A DNA stretch of 64,000 nt from contig WPIO01000003.1 of NCBI GenBank assembly GCA_009760855.2, positions 13,689,001-13,753,000 on the forward strand, in the 5' to 3' direction. This DNA comes from Cristatella mucedo. Lineage: Eukaryota; Bryozoa; Phylactolaemata; Cristatellidae. Of this stretch, positions 47,464 to 57,991 are shown piece by piece (within the stretch, counting starts at the first letter, position 1; each line of letters begins with the position of its first letter). The notes under the pieces were generated by a model, which had not been told where the DNA came from, made no database searches, and saw only the letters and a program-made list of their open reading frames with translations. A program made the translations under genes and the position numbers.

Positions 47464-47725
47464 TTGTAATGTAATGTAATGTATCTCCGTCAGTAACTCC
47501 ACAAAGCCATAAAGACCATGTGGGTGTTACGCAGGAGAGTTTTGTATAGCGCACTCACAGCCTAAGCGGCTTTCGGTACGCATTCGGTAGCCAACAGACT
47601 TCGTCTCACGCAACAAAGAGAAAGTGGAAAGCATAGCAGAGTTAGGAGAGCAGTTGAGGTAGTGAGTAGCATAGAAGTAGCAGTTCAGGACCGCTGAAAA
47701 AGATGTGCCATAGTCGGCAGTTGGA
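47464..47725 (-). repeat. Unclassified repeat R1, copy 2, with ATTAC tail
   Basis: Minus-strand partner of 30893-31147; the 3' end has three ACATT/ATTAC units (47466-47482). Runs on the minus strand from GGCACATCTTTTTCAGC through GTCTGTTGGCTACCGAATGC to the tail. Confidence 0.7.
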
Positions 47726-48289
47726 GAGTAGATGTTGTTGCGTAAGAATTGTGGAACCGTCTGCTAGACATACAAAGAATGCCATTGTAGTACATGCCTT
47801 TGGCAGCCTCTAGTGGCAGCTGCTTCTAAATTTTTGTCTTCAGTGAGTCAGCTATATCTCATTCCTCAGCCCAAAACAAAACCGATTTCGACAGAAAAAC
47901 TCGACAGCATATCCTACGGTGGTCTCAACACGGGCTAAAACATGGTCCTTATACACGGTACATCCCACCATCAATTTCTATACACACATGCCATCTTCTA
48001 GACACGACTGCCTTTCTCTCATTTCTTTTGCTTTCTTCCCCTACCATAGGTGGCCCCCTCAAAGGCTTTGACTTGGAGGTTAACAATAATTAGCAGCGAA
48101 TTCTAAGGTATGAACTAACAATAGTGAGAGCTATGAAAATGCTCTTTATAGAGTTCTGTAGGATGACAGGGCTCTTGAACTAACGTCATTTTTTTCGAAA
48201 TATGCTAGTGTTAGGCTAATCCATTTCCTGGACCATATAAGTAAGCCAGAAAGTAAGCCAAGCCGGACTGGCATGCAAACATGACGTAC

Positions 48290-48532
48290 ACGAGACAAGC
48301 CCTCATCATTGCGTCGCCTAGCTGCTGGCACGGACTTGGCACGACGTCCACTAGCCAGGTTTGTCGACTGCTCTAGGCTCAGCGAGTTAGTGCCACCGAA
48401 GGGCTCGTGTTCTCCTTTCTGATGGCACAGCTCATCCATGTGGTGCTGCTGCTCATGTATTGCTAGCTCCAGCTCACTAACGTGGTCTAAAGCATTCCTC
48501 AGTTGGGACTCCAGCATGACCTTCTCAGATGC
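48290..48532 (-). CDS. KIF27: Kinesin exon 6: coiled coil end and basic linker
   Basis: 243 nt, 81 codons, the largest exon here, phase 0 at both ends. The acceptor is gttatag and the donor GTACGT. The first half is a coil (MLESQLRNALDHVSELEL, then HEQQHHMDELCHQ), matching the KIF27 coil that ends in a run of Gln and Glu. The second half loses heptads and becomes a Ser/Asn/Gly linker with a basic cluster, GRRAKSVPAARRR. KIF27 has a similar Arg-Arg-x-x-x-Val-Pro stretch before its VHTSP motif. The linker could be a phosphorylation or binding site, but that is inference. The open frame continues past the chosen donor for some codons, so the exact 3' end is fixed mainly by the strong donor and the phase of exon 7. 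Confidence 0.9.
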
Positions 48533-48753
48533 CTATAACAATATATAGTGCTGAATTACTGTTTGACCAATTCATCGCAAGCAGATGATTGTGCGATCAA
48601 GATAAAGTCGTCAGAATGCAGTGGCCTCACACCAGGCCAGAAGGTGCTCACGATAGACTCAAAGGTTGTGCTGCATTTGAAAGAGACCGAAGAGAACCGA
48701 TCGTGCATTGCACCACGACATGGTACATAATGACTGGAGACCACCCAACCTAC

Positions 48754-48840
48754 CAGCTTAGACACGTCTTTCTGTAGAGAGCTGATCATTTGAGACTGTT
48801 CCGCGAAGATCTTCTCGTCACCTTTAAGTTCATTGCGGCA
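48754..48840 (-). CDS. KIF27: Kinesin exon 5: second coiled coil
   Basis: 87 nt, 29 codons, phase 0 at both ends, between a cttgtag acceptor and a GTAGGT donor. The product starts CRNELKGDEKIFAEQ and ends SSLQKDVSKL. The Asp-Glu-x-x-Phe pattern coincides with DEVVF in the same place of KIF27, and the remainder keeps a heptad pattern with Leu/Ile/Val at a and d positions. It is separated from exon 6 by only 221 bp, and the two exons read as one continuous coil. No stop or frame problem is seen. Confidence 0.9.
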
Positions 48841-49182
48841 CTACAAGTGAGGACTCCGGTGAAGGAACTGCTGTATCAATCTTTAAATAGCTTTACTTCG
48901 GCTCAGCCTATGCTAAAATCTGTGTGCCCAAGTGAGACACATCTCAGAAAATACATCATCGACACCAAAAATATGCTAGATAATATTAATACAGCAAGAC
49001 ATATAAGCAGGCTAATCATCGTGGACAAGGCACGCTATCTAGTGGTGCTAAAGCTTGCCAGCGAATTTCTAAGGAAAGATTTAGACAACTAGTCACAGAG
49101 AAGATAAAGAGCGATGACAAGACGATAATAAAACGATGAAGGACACAGACGAAGAACGTAATCATCTATGTGCACTGCCACC

Positions 49183-49376
49183 TTTCCACCGAAACCACTA
49201 TATACTATGCAACATATAATATCTTGTTGTATTCATATCCAGCCAATATGAAGAGAAATTAAGGACCACAGCTTCGAGGTTTCCACCGAGATCCCTATAT
49301 ACTGTGCAACATATATTATCCTGCTGTGCTCATTTCCAGTCGATATTAAAAGAACCCAAGGACCACAGCATCGTGC
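49183..49376. repeat. 97-bp tandem duplication
   Basis: Two diverged copies starting TTTCCACCGA at 49183 and 49280; shared blocks include CTATATACT, GCAACATAT and AAGGACCACAGC. Kinesin intron 4. Confidence 0.85.
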
Positions 49377-50304
49377 ATAGCAAACATAGACATGCCATCG
49401 TTGCACACAAACTGTTTCTCTTAGCAGGACCAGTTCAATTTTGCCACTTTGCAATTACTTGTAAGCTATTGGAGTTCCTTAGAATCCATGCATGGCACCT
49501 GCTATGGCGTATAATTAAAAAAATTCCACTTTACTAAACGCAGAGCTGTGGTTTGCTGCACTGAGCTAGAGTGATGGAAGCCATCAAAGGGCACTGAATT
49601 TCGGCAAGTTTTTGGTACCATGCAAGCCAGTCACGACAAGCAGTAAGACTAAAACTTGGAAGGCCGTGGCGTGAGGGAACAACAGACAGCCCTGTAGCAA
49701 AAGCCACAAAAAGGAGGCACGAAGAGGCTGTGCATGGTGCAGTGCAAAGCGACTAATGTTGAGATGGCTCGTTCAAGTTGCACATGGACCGACAACAGAA
49801 GAGAAATGGGCTATGGTTAAAAAGAAATGGAGGTAGCCAATTTCTTTTCTCGGAATCCTTTAGACTTGTATGCTATCACATCGTCAAATGCAGCTGACAC
49901 ACACACCGCTAGTGCTGTCATAAAATATTAGTAATGATAACAATAACTAGCGTATACCCACGATCAAAGGAGAAGTCCCAAAACATCGAGGGAAAATTCA
50001 ATAAGAAAGTTTAAGACTACGCATATAAGCAGCGAGATGCACAAGGCTCAATTGCAATGATTCACTGACCAACAAACCATTTTTAAGACTCGCAGTCCCA
50101 GTTAAGCTCTTATTCTTTATATGCTCCACTTAATCGCACAGAGTCTGCATTATATTAACAGATTTTGATCAAAAGACTGTCCGATACTATTTCATAATTA
50201 AATGTTCAATTGCAACAGTGAGAGTGCACATTGTATTTAAATATGCATATTAGTATCTCCTCTGATATTCTTGACATGGTACTCATCTAAGCTGTACTAC
50301 TGCA

Positions 50305-50450
50305 TTAATACTATAAATATCCCAAGCGACATAACATAAGCAAGATGTCAGCGACTTGTGATTACAGGACACACGGACCTACTCAGGGATTCACTCACGG
50401 ACTGAATCGTGTACTCATGTTACAATTATATAGGTTGATACTGTAAGTCT
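50305..50450 (+). repeat. Unclassified repeat R2, copy 2
   Basis: Partner of 20860-21005: CTATAAATATC, AACATAAGCAAGATGTCAGC, GACTTGTG, ATTATATAGGTTGATA. About 70 percent alike by eye. Confidence 0.5.
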
Positions 50451-50604
50451 TTTGCACAACATAATCTCTATTTAGCCGCTTTACTACTCACTGCATGAGA
50501 AGCAATAAACAAGAGCTCGTGGCTAGCAATGCATCGTGCTTAGGCAAGCATGCAAGAATATTTAATATCATGCTTAGACAAGCATGCAAATGCATTCATG
50601 AAGA

Positions 50605-50775
50605 CACTCGTGGAGTAAGGTGCTTGCACTTTGCAGCCAAGTAGTTAGGTTCGAGCCCTGTAGCAGGTAATTCTTTATTGCCAAGTGTATACACAATATA
50701 TATAAATATACACAAGTGGGAGTGACTGCCGTTAAGGCTCTTTTGCTAATAAAATAGTGGTTTTATCAGTTGAAT
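50605..50775 (+). mobile_element. Old SINE, family A-related
   Basis: Head with GTAAGGTGCTTGCAC, B box GGTTCGAGCCC at about 50650, a short TATATA insertion in the body and TAAGGCTCTTTTGCTA near the end. Kinesin intron 4. Confidence 0.68.
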
Positions 50776-51332
50776 TATACTTTTTACTTGAGTTGGTTGG
50801 CACTGGTTGGCAACATGTACTGCTGCATACATAGGTGAGGATAGCCCACAGGAGAAAAGACAAGATTGCTGGGATGCTATATAGAATTAAGGCTCATGCC
50901 ATTAGTCAATTGGGCAGTTTTCTTAAGCACAAATAAGAGCTAAAGCTGTCGGGAGCAGGAAAAGCAGATTACTTGACAGACTGCTGTCCAATATCACTGC
51001 AGAATAGCCTGGAGTTTTGCAGTTCATTTACTGCTGCTAATTTAGACAGAGCAGCTATAAAATTTTCGAACGAACCAAACAGCATCAACAACTGGGATCG
51101 ACAACAGAACCCACGATTTGGGTTTAAGAAATCACGTGCTTCATTTATAGGTTTTTATGCTTTGACAGTGGCTTAAATTCTGGTGCATTTGGATAAGCTA
51201 TGGGAAATTTTCTGTTAAAGGATGGCATGTCTGTGGGGTATGAACCACACAGTCAGCAACTCAACCACAGCAGTGCAGTGCACTACACACGTCATAGTCC
51301 ATTCATTTGTGCATTCACGCATGCTGTATGAC

Positions 51333-51416
51333 CTTCTCTACTTCCTGCTGAAGCTGCGATACTGCATCCTCCTTCACGTTTGCTGAAATAGTGGATCTCC
51401 CGCTGACAGCAAGTAA
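51333..51416 (-). CDS. KIF27: Kinesin exon 4: start of second coiled coil
   Basis: 84 nt, 28 codons, phase 0 at both ends. The acceptor ttgcag has a strong upstream pyrimidine run. The product is a Ser/Gly-rich turn (AVSGRSTISANV) followed by VSQLQQEVEK. Joined to exon 5 it gives VSQLQQEVEKCRNEL, which aligns without a gap to VLQLKRELKKCQ in KIF27. That alignment fixes the exon end before GTCATA, a poor donor beyond its GT. Reading on instead would add five codons (VIQHA) and reach a stop. This is the part of the stalk where the long regulatory coil begins. Confidence 0.87.
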
Positions 51417-51512
51417 CTGCAACAGCAAGAAAAAAATGAGCTCCGCAGCAAATGAAACTTCTAGTTCGCCTGAAAAAGGAAGCAAAAGATAAAGCGTGGC
51501 TGAAGAGCACAC

Positions 51513-51675
51513 CTGCTTGCTGTTAGCAGACTCCCAGGCCTCAAGCCACGAACGCACAGCAGTGGCTAGACTTTCAGGTAGTCTAACACCGTTGAGCTCG
51601 GCCGAGTTGACCTCGAACAATCGTACGGCAGCAGCCTCGAGGAGCACAAGGTGACTAGCACACTGGGCTTGGCAT
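51513..51675 (-). CDS. KIF27: Kinesin exon 3: conserved helical segment after the first coil
   Basis: 163 nt, entering in phase 2 (one base completing a Thr codon) and leaving in phase 0. The acceptor is ttgtag and the donor GTGTGC. The product contains CQAQCASHLVLLEAAAVRLF and, further on, VRSWLEAWESANS. The matching part of KIF27 and KIF7 has a Cys, a run of alternating Leu/Ala helix and then a Trp-Leu or Trp-Phe pair before a charged turn, so I read this as the same small helical module. Its function is not established to my knowledge. The next intron is only 96 bp, and the upstream intron carries a very long CT tract (transcript strand) beginning about 100 nt before this exon. Confidence 0.88.
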
Positions 51676-51769
51676 CTACAAATTAATGCGTGTGATGAAA
51701 CAGCCTGAAACAGAGTCTTATGCTCCAACAGCACGCTATTATAATAGTACGGTGGGGTAAATTTCATTA

Positions 51770-52041
<272 letters not shown>

Positions 52042-52044
52042 ACC

Positions 52045-53891
52045 AAATTGCCAGCAAACAGCTGCTTCAGCCAATCACTGAGCAACTGCAGCGATTTTTC
52101 AGGGGGTACCTGACAGCAGCACAATAACTTTGAAAACCCACACGACCGGCCAGCCTCTAAGCCCCAATTACTCTCGGCTGGACAGCTTCGGGAACTAGGC
52201 TGCACCTGCTGGACATCTTCAAATTCAGGCTAATGAGAAGCTAAGGGGGAAAACATCTGTTGGATCTGATGCACAGTCTGAGGATCGAAGGCTGCTTACA
52301 CTGGCCACCAAGCAGTATACCAGTATAAAAAAAGTATGCCCAAAGGCCCTTAAGCAGTTCTTCTTCGAAGTCAGGCTAGGCTTCTGTTATGCTAGACTTA
52401 CGTCCTTCCTCCCACCAAGTTCCGGCCTGGCAGGCCCTCAGGTCCGATACTGCCTTTCGTGCTCTTCAAATTATTCTGCTGTCTCGGGAGTGTTCATGTG
52501 TTCAACAAATCATGCGCTGCCGTGTAATTGCACAGATATTGGGATCTCAAATGGCATAGCAGTCAGCCAGATTCGTAGAAAGATTTAATGCCCCTAAACG
52601 ATATCATTAGCTAGAAAGAAACGTTTACTGCTATCTTCCAGAGGTGAGCACAATGTACACGTGTAACTTGTGATCACGTCGTTGAAAACACAGAGATGAG
52701 ATGTCAGATGCACACTGATCATCGGCAAACAAAGGTCTCCAGTCAAGATAAAGGAGCCTAAGGAGCCCGAAAAACCACGCAACCCAACAACTCCAGTGCT
52801 CCTTTTTCCCAACTTTAAAGAACTGATTTGCTTCTTTCCCAATGCAAATAGACTGATTTGACAAACACTGCAAAATATCGAAACCAAAACTCTTGGTGGT
52901 ATCTAAAAGCCGTGGAAATGTAGCAAGACATACTCAGCCTACGAATCAACAAGCATCTCTCGATTGTCAAAAGTCAAACATCAGCTTTGCATGAGGACAC
53001 TTTCTAAAGTGTGAACTAGTTGCTAATTACTTGAACAGCAAAGTATAAATAAGTCAAACAGATCAGAAAAGATACAGTTCCCCTGGTACATTTTGTGGTT
53101 TTACACCAACGTGCATATGCACGTTAGGACGAATTGTGACCTTACTACTTTAGTTATTATTTTTTCTTCTAGCTTTAAGGCAATTTTTTCCTGTGTTGGC
53201 CTGCCAGCACCTATATCTGTCACCAAGCCTAAAATCTCGCAGCCGTTCAACTCCATATTTACTTATTTGCTTACGCATGCCAGCTAACTGCTCTGCCAGA
53301 AGCAGCCAGCTATTCAGAGTGTGGAACCGAATGAGAGATATTGATGGCATGCCCTTGACTCCAGGTACTTAAGGAACGTGTCTCGTGCATCCAAACATTT
53401 GACATAACTGATGCATTCCAAGCAGTGCTTGCTGTCAAGCAGGGATAGGGATGCAAGGCGACTAGATTGCCTCCATAAGAATACCACATAAGAAACTAAT
53501 AGGCAAACACGCCCATAGCAGAGAAAGAATTTTGCAAGCGAAGGAGCACTTATCTATGGTCTCAGTTCGTCTGGCTGAAGACCCGACAGCACAGATCTAA
53601 AGGGGGAGCTGCAACGATGAGGACGCTGCACAGGACCACAAGCAGCAGTAAACAAAGTCAAGTGACAGCCACCCTTATCTATAGCAGGCTGATTATGCCA
53701 AGATAAAAGCCTGAGGAAGAATAGGTAGGACACTAAATAGATGAGGAATGTTGTCTACGGCATAAAGTATTTTGTTTCATTAGTACACTAGTGGTTCGAA
53801 GTCAACCTGTCTCGAGAAAATCTGAACACGTAAAGTTACAGCATTGGTAGCAAAAATCTGTGCATACGTGTACACACACACATATCATACG

Positions 53892-53950
<59 letters not shown>

Positions 53951-55348
53951 ACACCCACGCACCCACACACACCACCCTCCCAATCAATAAAAGCTAATGG
54001 AAGCCTCCAGCCAATTGAAATGCTTCAACAAAGCTGGCATGACAATTGTACAACATAAAACACTGCTCTGCTGTAAAAAGCCAAAAGAATGAAGGCAGTC
54101 AGTCGTTAGTGGGTCACAGCTGGTCTATCTAGACGGATGTAGTTGGCTAAGCAGTCACTGGATGGGGCAGCAACTAGTCGGAGGGGGCATAGGCACTTTG
54201 AGGGTGGCAGTCCTGAAGAAGGGTAGATGCAGTAAGGGGGGAGGCCAATGTGGTTTCACAACCTGGATCTTGGTCTCAGTAATAAGGTCTAAGCGGCCTT
54301 AAGAGTACAGTCCGATAATGATCTGTGCACCTTTACGTTTAGGTCTAGAAAAGCATATCTGCATGCTCCTTAGTTAGCTGGGTGGTCTCCATCTATGCAT
54401 GCAAAAGACATCCCAGCCGAGTAAGTGAGTGAGTGAGTGGGAGAGAGTAATGGCTACACGAAGCTCAGCATCCAAGCCTAGCAGTGCAAAAGGGCTCACT
54501 GCACTACATGCGAGAAAGCAAGATCTAAGAGCATGTGCACAGAAGAAAGGAGTGATGCTGACGACACGCTCAATGAATGAAAGGCAATATGCACGCAGCA
54601 CGCACCAGATGCACCTCAGCAGATGGCTCACAGCTTGACATGGCTACGGCCGACTGCAAAAACTATATGCTAAAGCAACAACTTTACCCTGCCAACAGCA
54701 GCCAACAGTGAGAACATGGCATAGGGCCGTTCATGAGCAGGTGTCCTCCCTTCACTTCTATAACCAGAATCGGCCCACTGAAAATGCATCTTTCACGAGC
54801 ACTTGTAGGGCTGGGCTCATCATCTTCGCATTGCACATGATACCCGCTCTGTTGCTCGCAGAAACTCTTGGGATCAAAGTCGCTGTCATTGCAGGGTTAT
54901 TTTAAATACTGTACATTTGATCGCAATAATATCGGGGGATGCTCGGCATCTCTCGGCTGACCGGGTACATGCACCAAGCCGTGCATGGATCTTCGTGCGC
55001 CTAACGTAGCATGCGAAGGCCAAGTTAGGCATGGATGAGTGCACGACTAGTGCACTCCTTCAAAATGAGTGCAATAAGTGGCCGGTCTTGGTGATGGCAG
55101 TGGTTTCTATGTTTTTGCGAGTATGCTGCCATGTCAGAGCCTTGAAAACCATCAAAAATTGTAGGGGCAACCATCATCAAGTCTCTACGCTTATATCGAA
55201 TTTGAAATTTCGGTGCAACATGCATACCACGGACACTTTTTCTTGACTAAGCAGTGAGAGCAGCATGTGAGCAATTTTAGTGGGAGAAGCTACTTCAGGA
55301 GCAAGAGTGCCGGTGGCAAAATGTGGCAGGCAGCGCAGCGCTGCTTAC
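52045..55348. other. Intron 2, unassigned apart from the CA tract
   Basis: Exon 2 (phase 2) joins exon 3 (phase 2) directly, so no missing exon is required here. Confidence 0.45.
53871..53974. repeat. CA microsatellite
   Basis: About 100 bp rich in CA units (pure core 53895-53947). It reads as UG repeats in kinesin intron 2. Confidence 0.97.
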
Positions 55349-55464
55349 GTCACCAGCCTGTCCTGCAGCAGCTGTCTCTCTGCGAAGTCAAATACAACTG
55401 CCTGAGCCGGCACGCCATCGTCAGTAGTCACAAAATCGCGCTTTCGCAGTTCCCTACGAAGTGC
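55349..55464 (-). CDS. KIF27: Kinesin exon 2: first stalk coiled coil
   Basis: 116 nt, entering in phase 0 and leaving in phase 2. The acceptor is gttgcag; the donor GTAAGC was preferred to an overlapping GTGACG because only it gives the phase needed by exon 3. The product starts ALRRELRKRD, which extends the NELE end of exon 1 into one amphipathic helix, passes a short non-helical piece (TTDDGVPAQAVVFDF) and returns to helix (AERQLLQDRL). In KIF27 and KIF7 this part is likewise a coil followed by a variable linker before a conserved cysteine-containing helix. An old SINE copy ends about 33 bp upstream of the acceptor, so the polypyrimidine region is short and close to the repeat. Sequence conservation here is low; the call rests on phase, position and heptads. 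Confidence 0.85.
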
Positions 55465-55496
55465 CTGCAACGTCGAAGCATCGTGAAAAGTGATAT

Positions 55497-55640
55497 CATC
55501 AGCCTCATCTATACAGCGGAAGATAATCTCAGTGGCAATCAATCCCTCAGCGAGCAATAGGGAATTGCCAGCCTTAGGACTCGAAATCACTGTGAAGTGC
55601 GAGCACCTTATCACTCCACCCAGGCCAAGACCCGTGACGG
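55497..55640 (-). mobile_element. Old SINE next to kinesin exon 2
   Basis: Minus-strand copy: head GGCCTGGGTGGAGTGATAAG, B-box-like GATTTCGAGTCC, and end GATGAGGCTGATG. It ends about 33 bp before the exon 2 acceptor. Confidence 0.6.
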
Positions 55641-56146
55641 TACATTGCAGCAATACTGTACCGGCTACCAGCACTACACACAGACTAACGTCGACCGTGT
55701 GAGATAAGGGAATAGTAACTTCTGAATAGCTGGTTGCACTGCAAGTGCCAGAGGCAACTTAACACCGAAACGATATAAGAGTAGCAAACAAAGTGGTTCC
55801 TCCAACATCGCGCACCAGGATTGCCGGAACCAGCTGGAGACCACCAAATCCATACAGCTGTCACTTGCAAGCAGCGGCACACTTTCTCTCGTGCCGGCAG
55901 TGCACTACAAGTGTGCTGCTGCATGCAACACAAGTCCGGCATGGCTTCGGTATGGCTAAGGTGCAGCGTGCGCCCTTGCCTGTGTCCAGCACCAATGCCC
56001 GACTCCCTGCTTGTTCGATCTGACCTAGCACTTGCAAGCCGTGCAGTCGAGGGAGCAAATCACAGCTGACACCAGCTCCAATTGCACCTCGGCAGAGTTT
56101 GGGTTCTGGCTTAGAAGCTGTGAAACTTTTCTAGCAAATCTGATTG

Positions 56147-56195
56147 CATTTAGAATCGGCTATTAGTTTGCATTTAGAATTGGCTATTAGTTGCT
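56147..56195. repeat. 24-bp tandem duplication
   Basis: TTGCATTTAGAAT(C/T)GGCTATTAG twice in a row, with one base change. Confidence 0.9.
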
Positions 56196-56449
56196 TGCTA
56201 GTACATTCAAGCACCACAGCAACTCCAGAGCAAAACAGGCCACTCAGCATCTGATAGGTGACCCATTGGCCTAGGCTAAGAAGCAATCCACTGGTCATCT
56301 CTCTCGGTCAACCTGATGCAATCGCCTTTGCATCACAAAATATGCTACAGACTGGTGCTAAACATTCAACAGCCATTCTCGCGATACGTCGGCAGCATGA
56401 ATAACCACAACAAATAGATGAAACGGTGCAATTAAAGCAGGCGACTCCA

Positions 56450-56615
56450 GAATCTGGGTCTTGGCTGAGGGGCAAGGTGCTCGGACTTCATGACCCAGGT
56501 CGTCGGTGAGAGTTGCTCAGCAGGGAATCCCTTATCACCCACTTTATACAGGATGATAGCCGATAAGGCTCTTCTGCCTCTATGTAAATGAGACTGCTTG
56601 ATCAGCTAATTGCTA
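56450..56615 (+). mobile_element. Old SINE, family A-related
   Basis: Head TTGGCTGAGGGGCAAGGTGC, a decayed B box, GATAGCCGATAAGGCTCTTC in the body, and end GAGACTGCTTGATCAGC. Kinesin intron 1. Confidence 0.65.
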
Positions 56616-56699
56616 ATTTTTTATTTCCCTTTAGTAGAAACACACACAAAAACGCCAAGTTAGCACCGGAACAGCCAAAGCATTTTGCTACTATGGTGC

Positions 56700-56850
56700 G
56701 ATACTTGTGTGCTTTTGCAACCTTGTCTAAGCATGATACCGTGTATGTCACTAACACTTGGTAATCGTTTCTCTGGAACCGAGTTTTAAACCACCTGGAC
56801 AGAGATTTAGTTTGCTTAGGGGGCGTTATAAAAGAATTCTATTATAATTA
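56700..56850 (+). mobile_element. Eroded LINE 3' end
   Basis: Weak match to the LINE 3' untranslated region (CATGATACCGTGTATGTCAC) and to the hairpin (ACAGAGATTTAGTTTGCTTA) with an ATT-like end. Old copy in kinesin intron 1. Confidence 0.5.
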
Positions 56851-57395
56851 CTAAGGTGATATATCGGCCACCAAGGTGCAGTTGTCAGGTGTAGCTAGAG
56901 GACTGCACCTGGCAGCACAATATTCCACGGAAGCTGAGGGAGGCTACTCGGTAAAGCGTTTGTAGCTTCCTATTTGCTGAGTTCGGCACCATATTTGCTA
57001 GCACAGCTTCAGAGGCCGGCCGCAATCAAGGCCGACAGATGCTGATGCACTTGGGGCGCATGGCCACACAGCAGCCAATTGCTTCTCTTCCACAAACACA
57101 CAAACAGAGGTCACTGTTAAACGAAGCCACCAGTCAGCTAATTTGGAGCTAAGGCGACTGCTATAGCACCAGACAACATCAGTGGCTAGCGTTCAAGTGG
57201 GGAGATGGATGAAACACAGATCATGACATTGCTATAACAAAAAGGCGACCATCATCGAAATGACTACCTACACTTTATGGGTCGGCAGTCATGTGTGCAT
57301 TTAAAGGAATGATTTTGGACTTGCACATCAACCAACTGAAAGCCTAGCATACAGACCTGCATGCCGAGACAGCAGCAGGCACCAAAAGCTAGAAA

Positions 57396-57530
57396 GGGGA
57401 GAGAGAGAGAGAGAGAGAGAGAGGGGGGAGAGAGAGATAGACAGACAGGCAGAGACAGAGACAGTGAGAGAGAGAGAGAGACGCAGAGAGTGGAGAGAGG
57501 GAGAGAGAAGGAGAGAAAGAGAGAGGAGGT
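57396..57530. repeat. AG-rich tract, imperfect
   Basis: AG units mixed with ACAG and GGGG; about 380 bp downstream of exon 1 in transcript direction, where it reads as CU. Confidence 0.93.
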
Positions 57531-57675
57531 TCGGCAGAAAATAGGAAATAACATGGGAGAGTAGTAAAAATGGCAGGCAGCCCAATAAAGAACCTGCCTC
57601 TGCCAGGAGGCATGCCCTGCCCGATGCCCTGAGGCTGCCTCGCCTAATGGGAAGCCGGCATGCAAAGAACGCATG

Positions 57676-57722
57676 CAAGTGTAATCAGCCACTCCAACGT
57701 GCAAGTGTAATCAGCCACACCA
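57676..57722. repeat. 24-bp tandem duplication
   Basis: GCAAGTGTAATCAGCCAC followed by TCCAAC or ACCAAT, twice. Confidence 0.85.
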
Positions 57723-57910
57723 ATGCGGTCACTCGAGTAGCTGTAGGCTCAGCCAAGACAGACAGCCTTCCAGCAGGCGCTGCTGTCCTGCAGGGTCACC
57801 GAACCGACACAAAAGTGAAGACAACAGACAGATAAATAGAGAGAACCAACACACGATGTGGTACTGACGCCTGCCACAGCAGCAAGGCTCGCAGGCGACT
57901 TGCTCCATAC

Positions 57911-57991
57911 CTCTAGTTCATTTTGCATTTCCTCCAGCTTTTTCGACTGCTTGTCCCTATTGACGATTGGCTTGTTCTTGATGTTGCGAGC
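57911..57991 (-). CDS. KIF27: Kinesin exon 1 of window: motor end and neck
   Basis: 81 nt, 27 codons, phase 0 at both ends. It starts after a ttgcag acceptor and ends before a GTATGG donor. The product begins ARNIKNKPIVNRD, the hallmark at the end of a kinesin motor domain (last motor helix running into the neck linker), and continues KLEEMQNELE, the start of the stalk coiled coil. In KIF27 the same place reads RARNIRNKPTVN and then an acidic coil. This segment couples the motor to the stalk. Exon 2 continues the heptads directly. The exon that should precede it, with the rest of the motor, is not recognisable between 57992 and 64000. The kinesin assignment is very secure; the subfamily call rests on the downstream exons. 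Confidence 0.93.

Noticed and set aside
55354-55464. Shorter exon 2 using donor GTGACG
   Set aside because: It would end in phase 0 and not fit exon 3, which needs phase 2.
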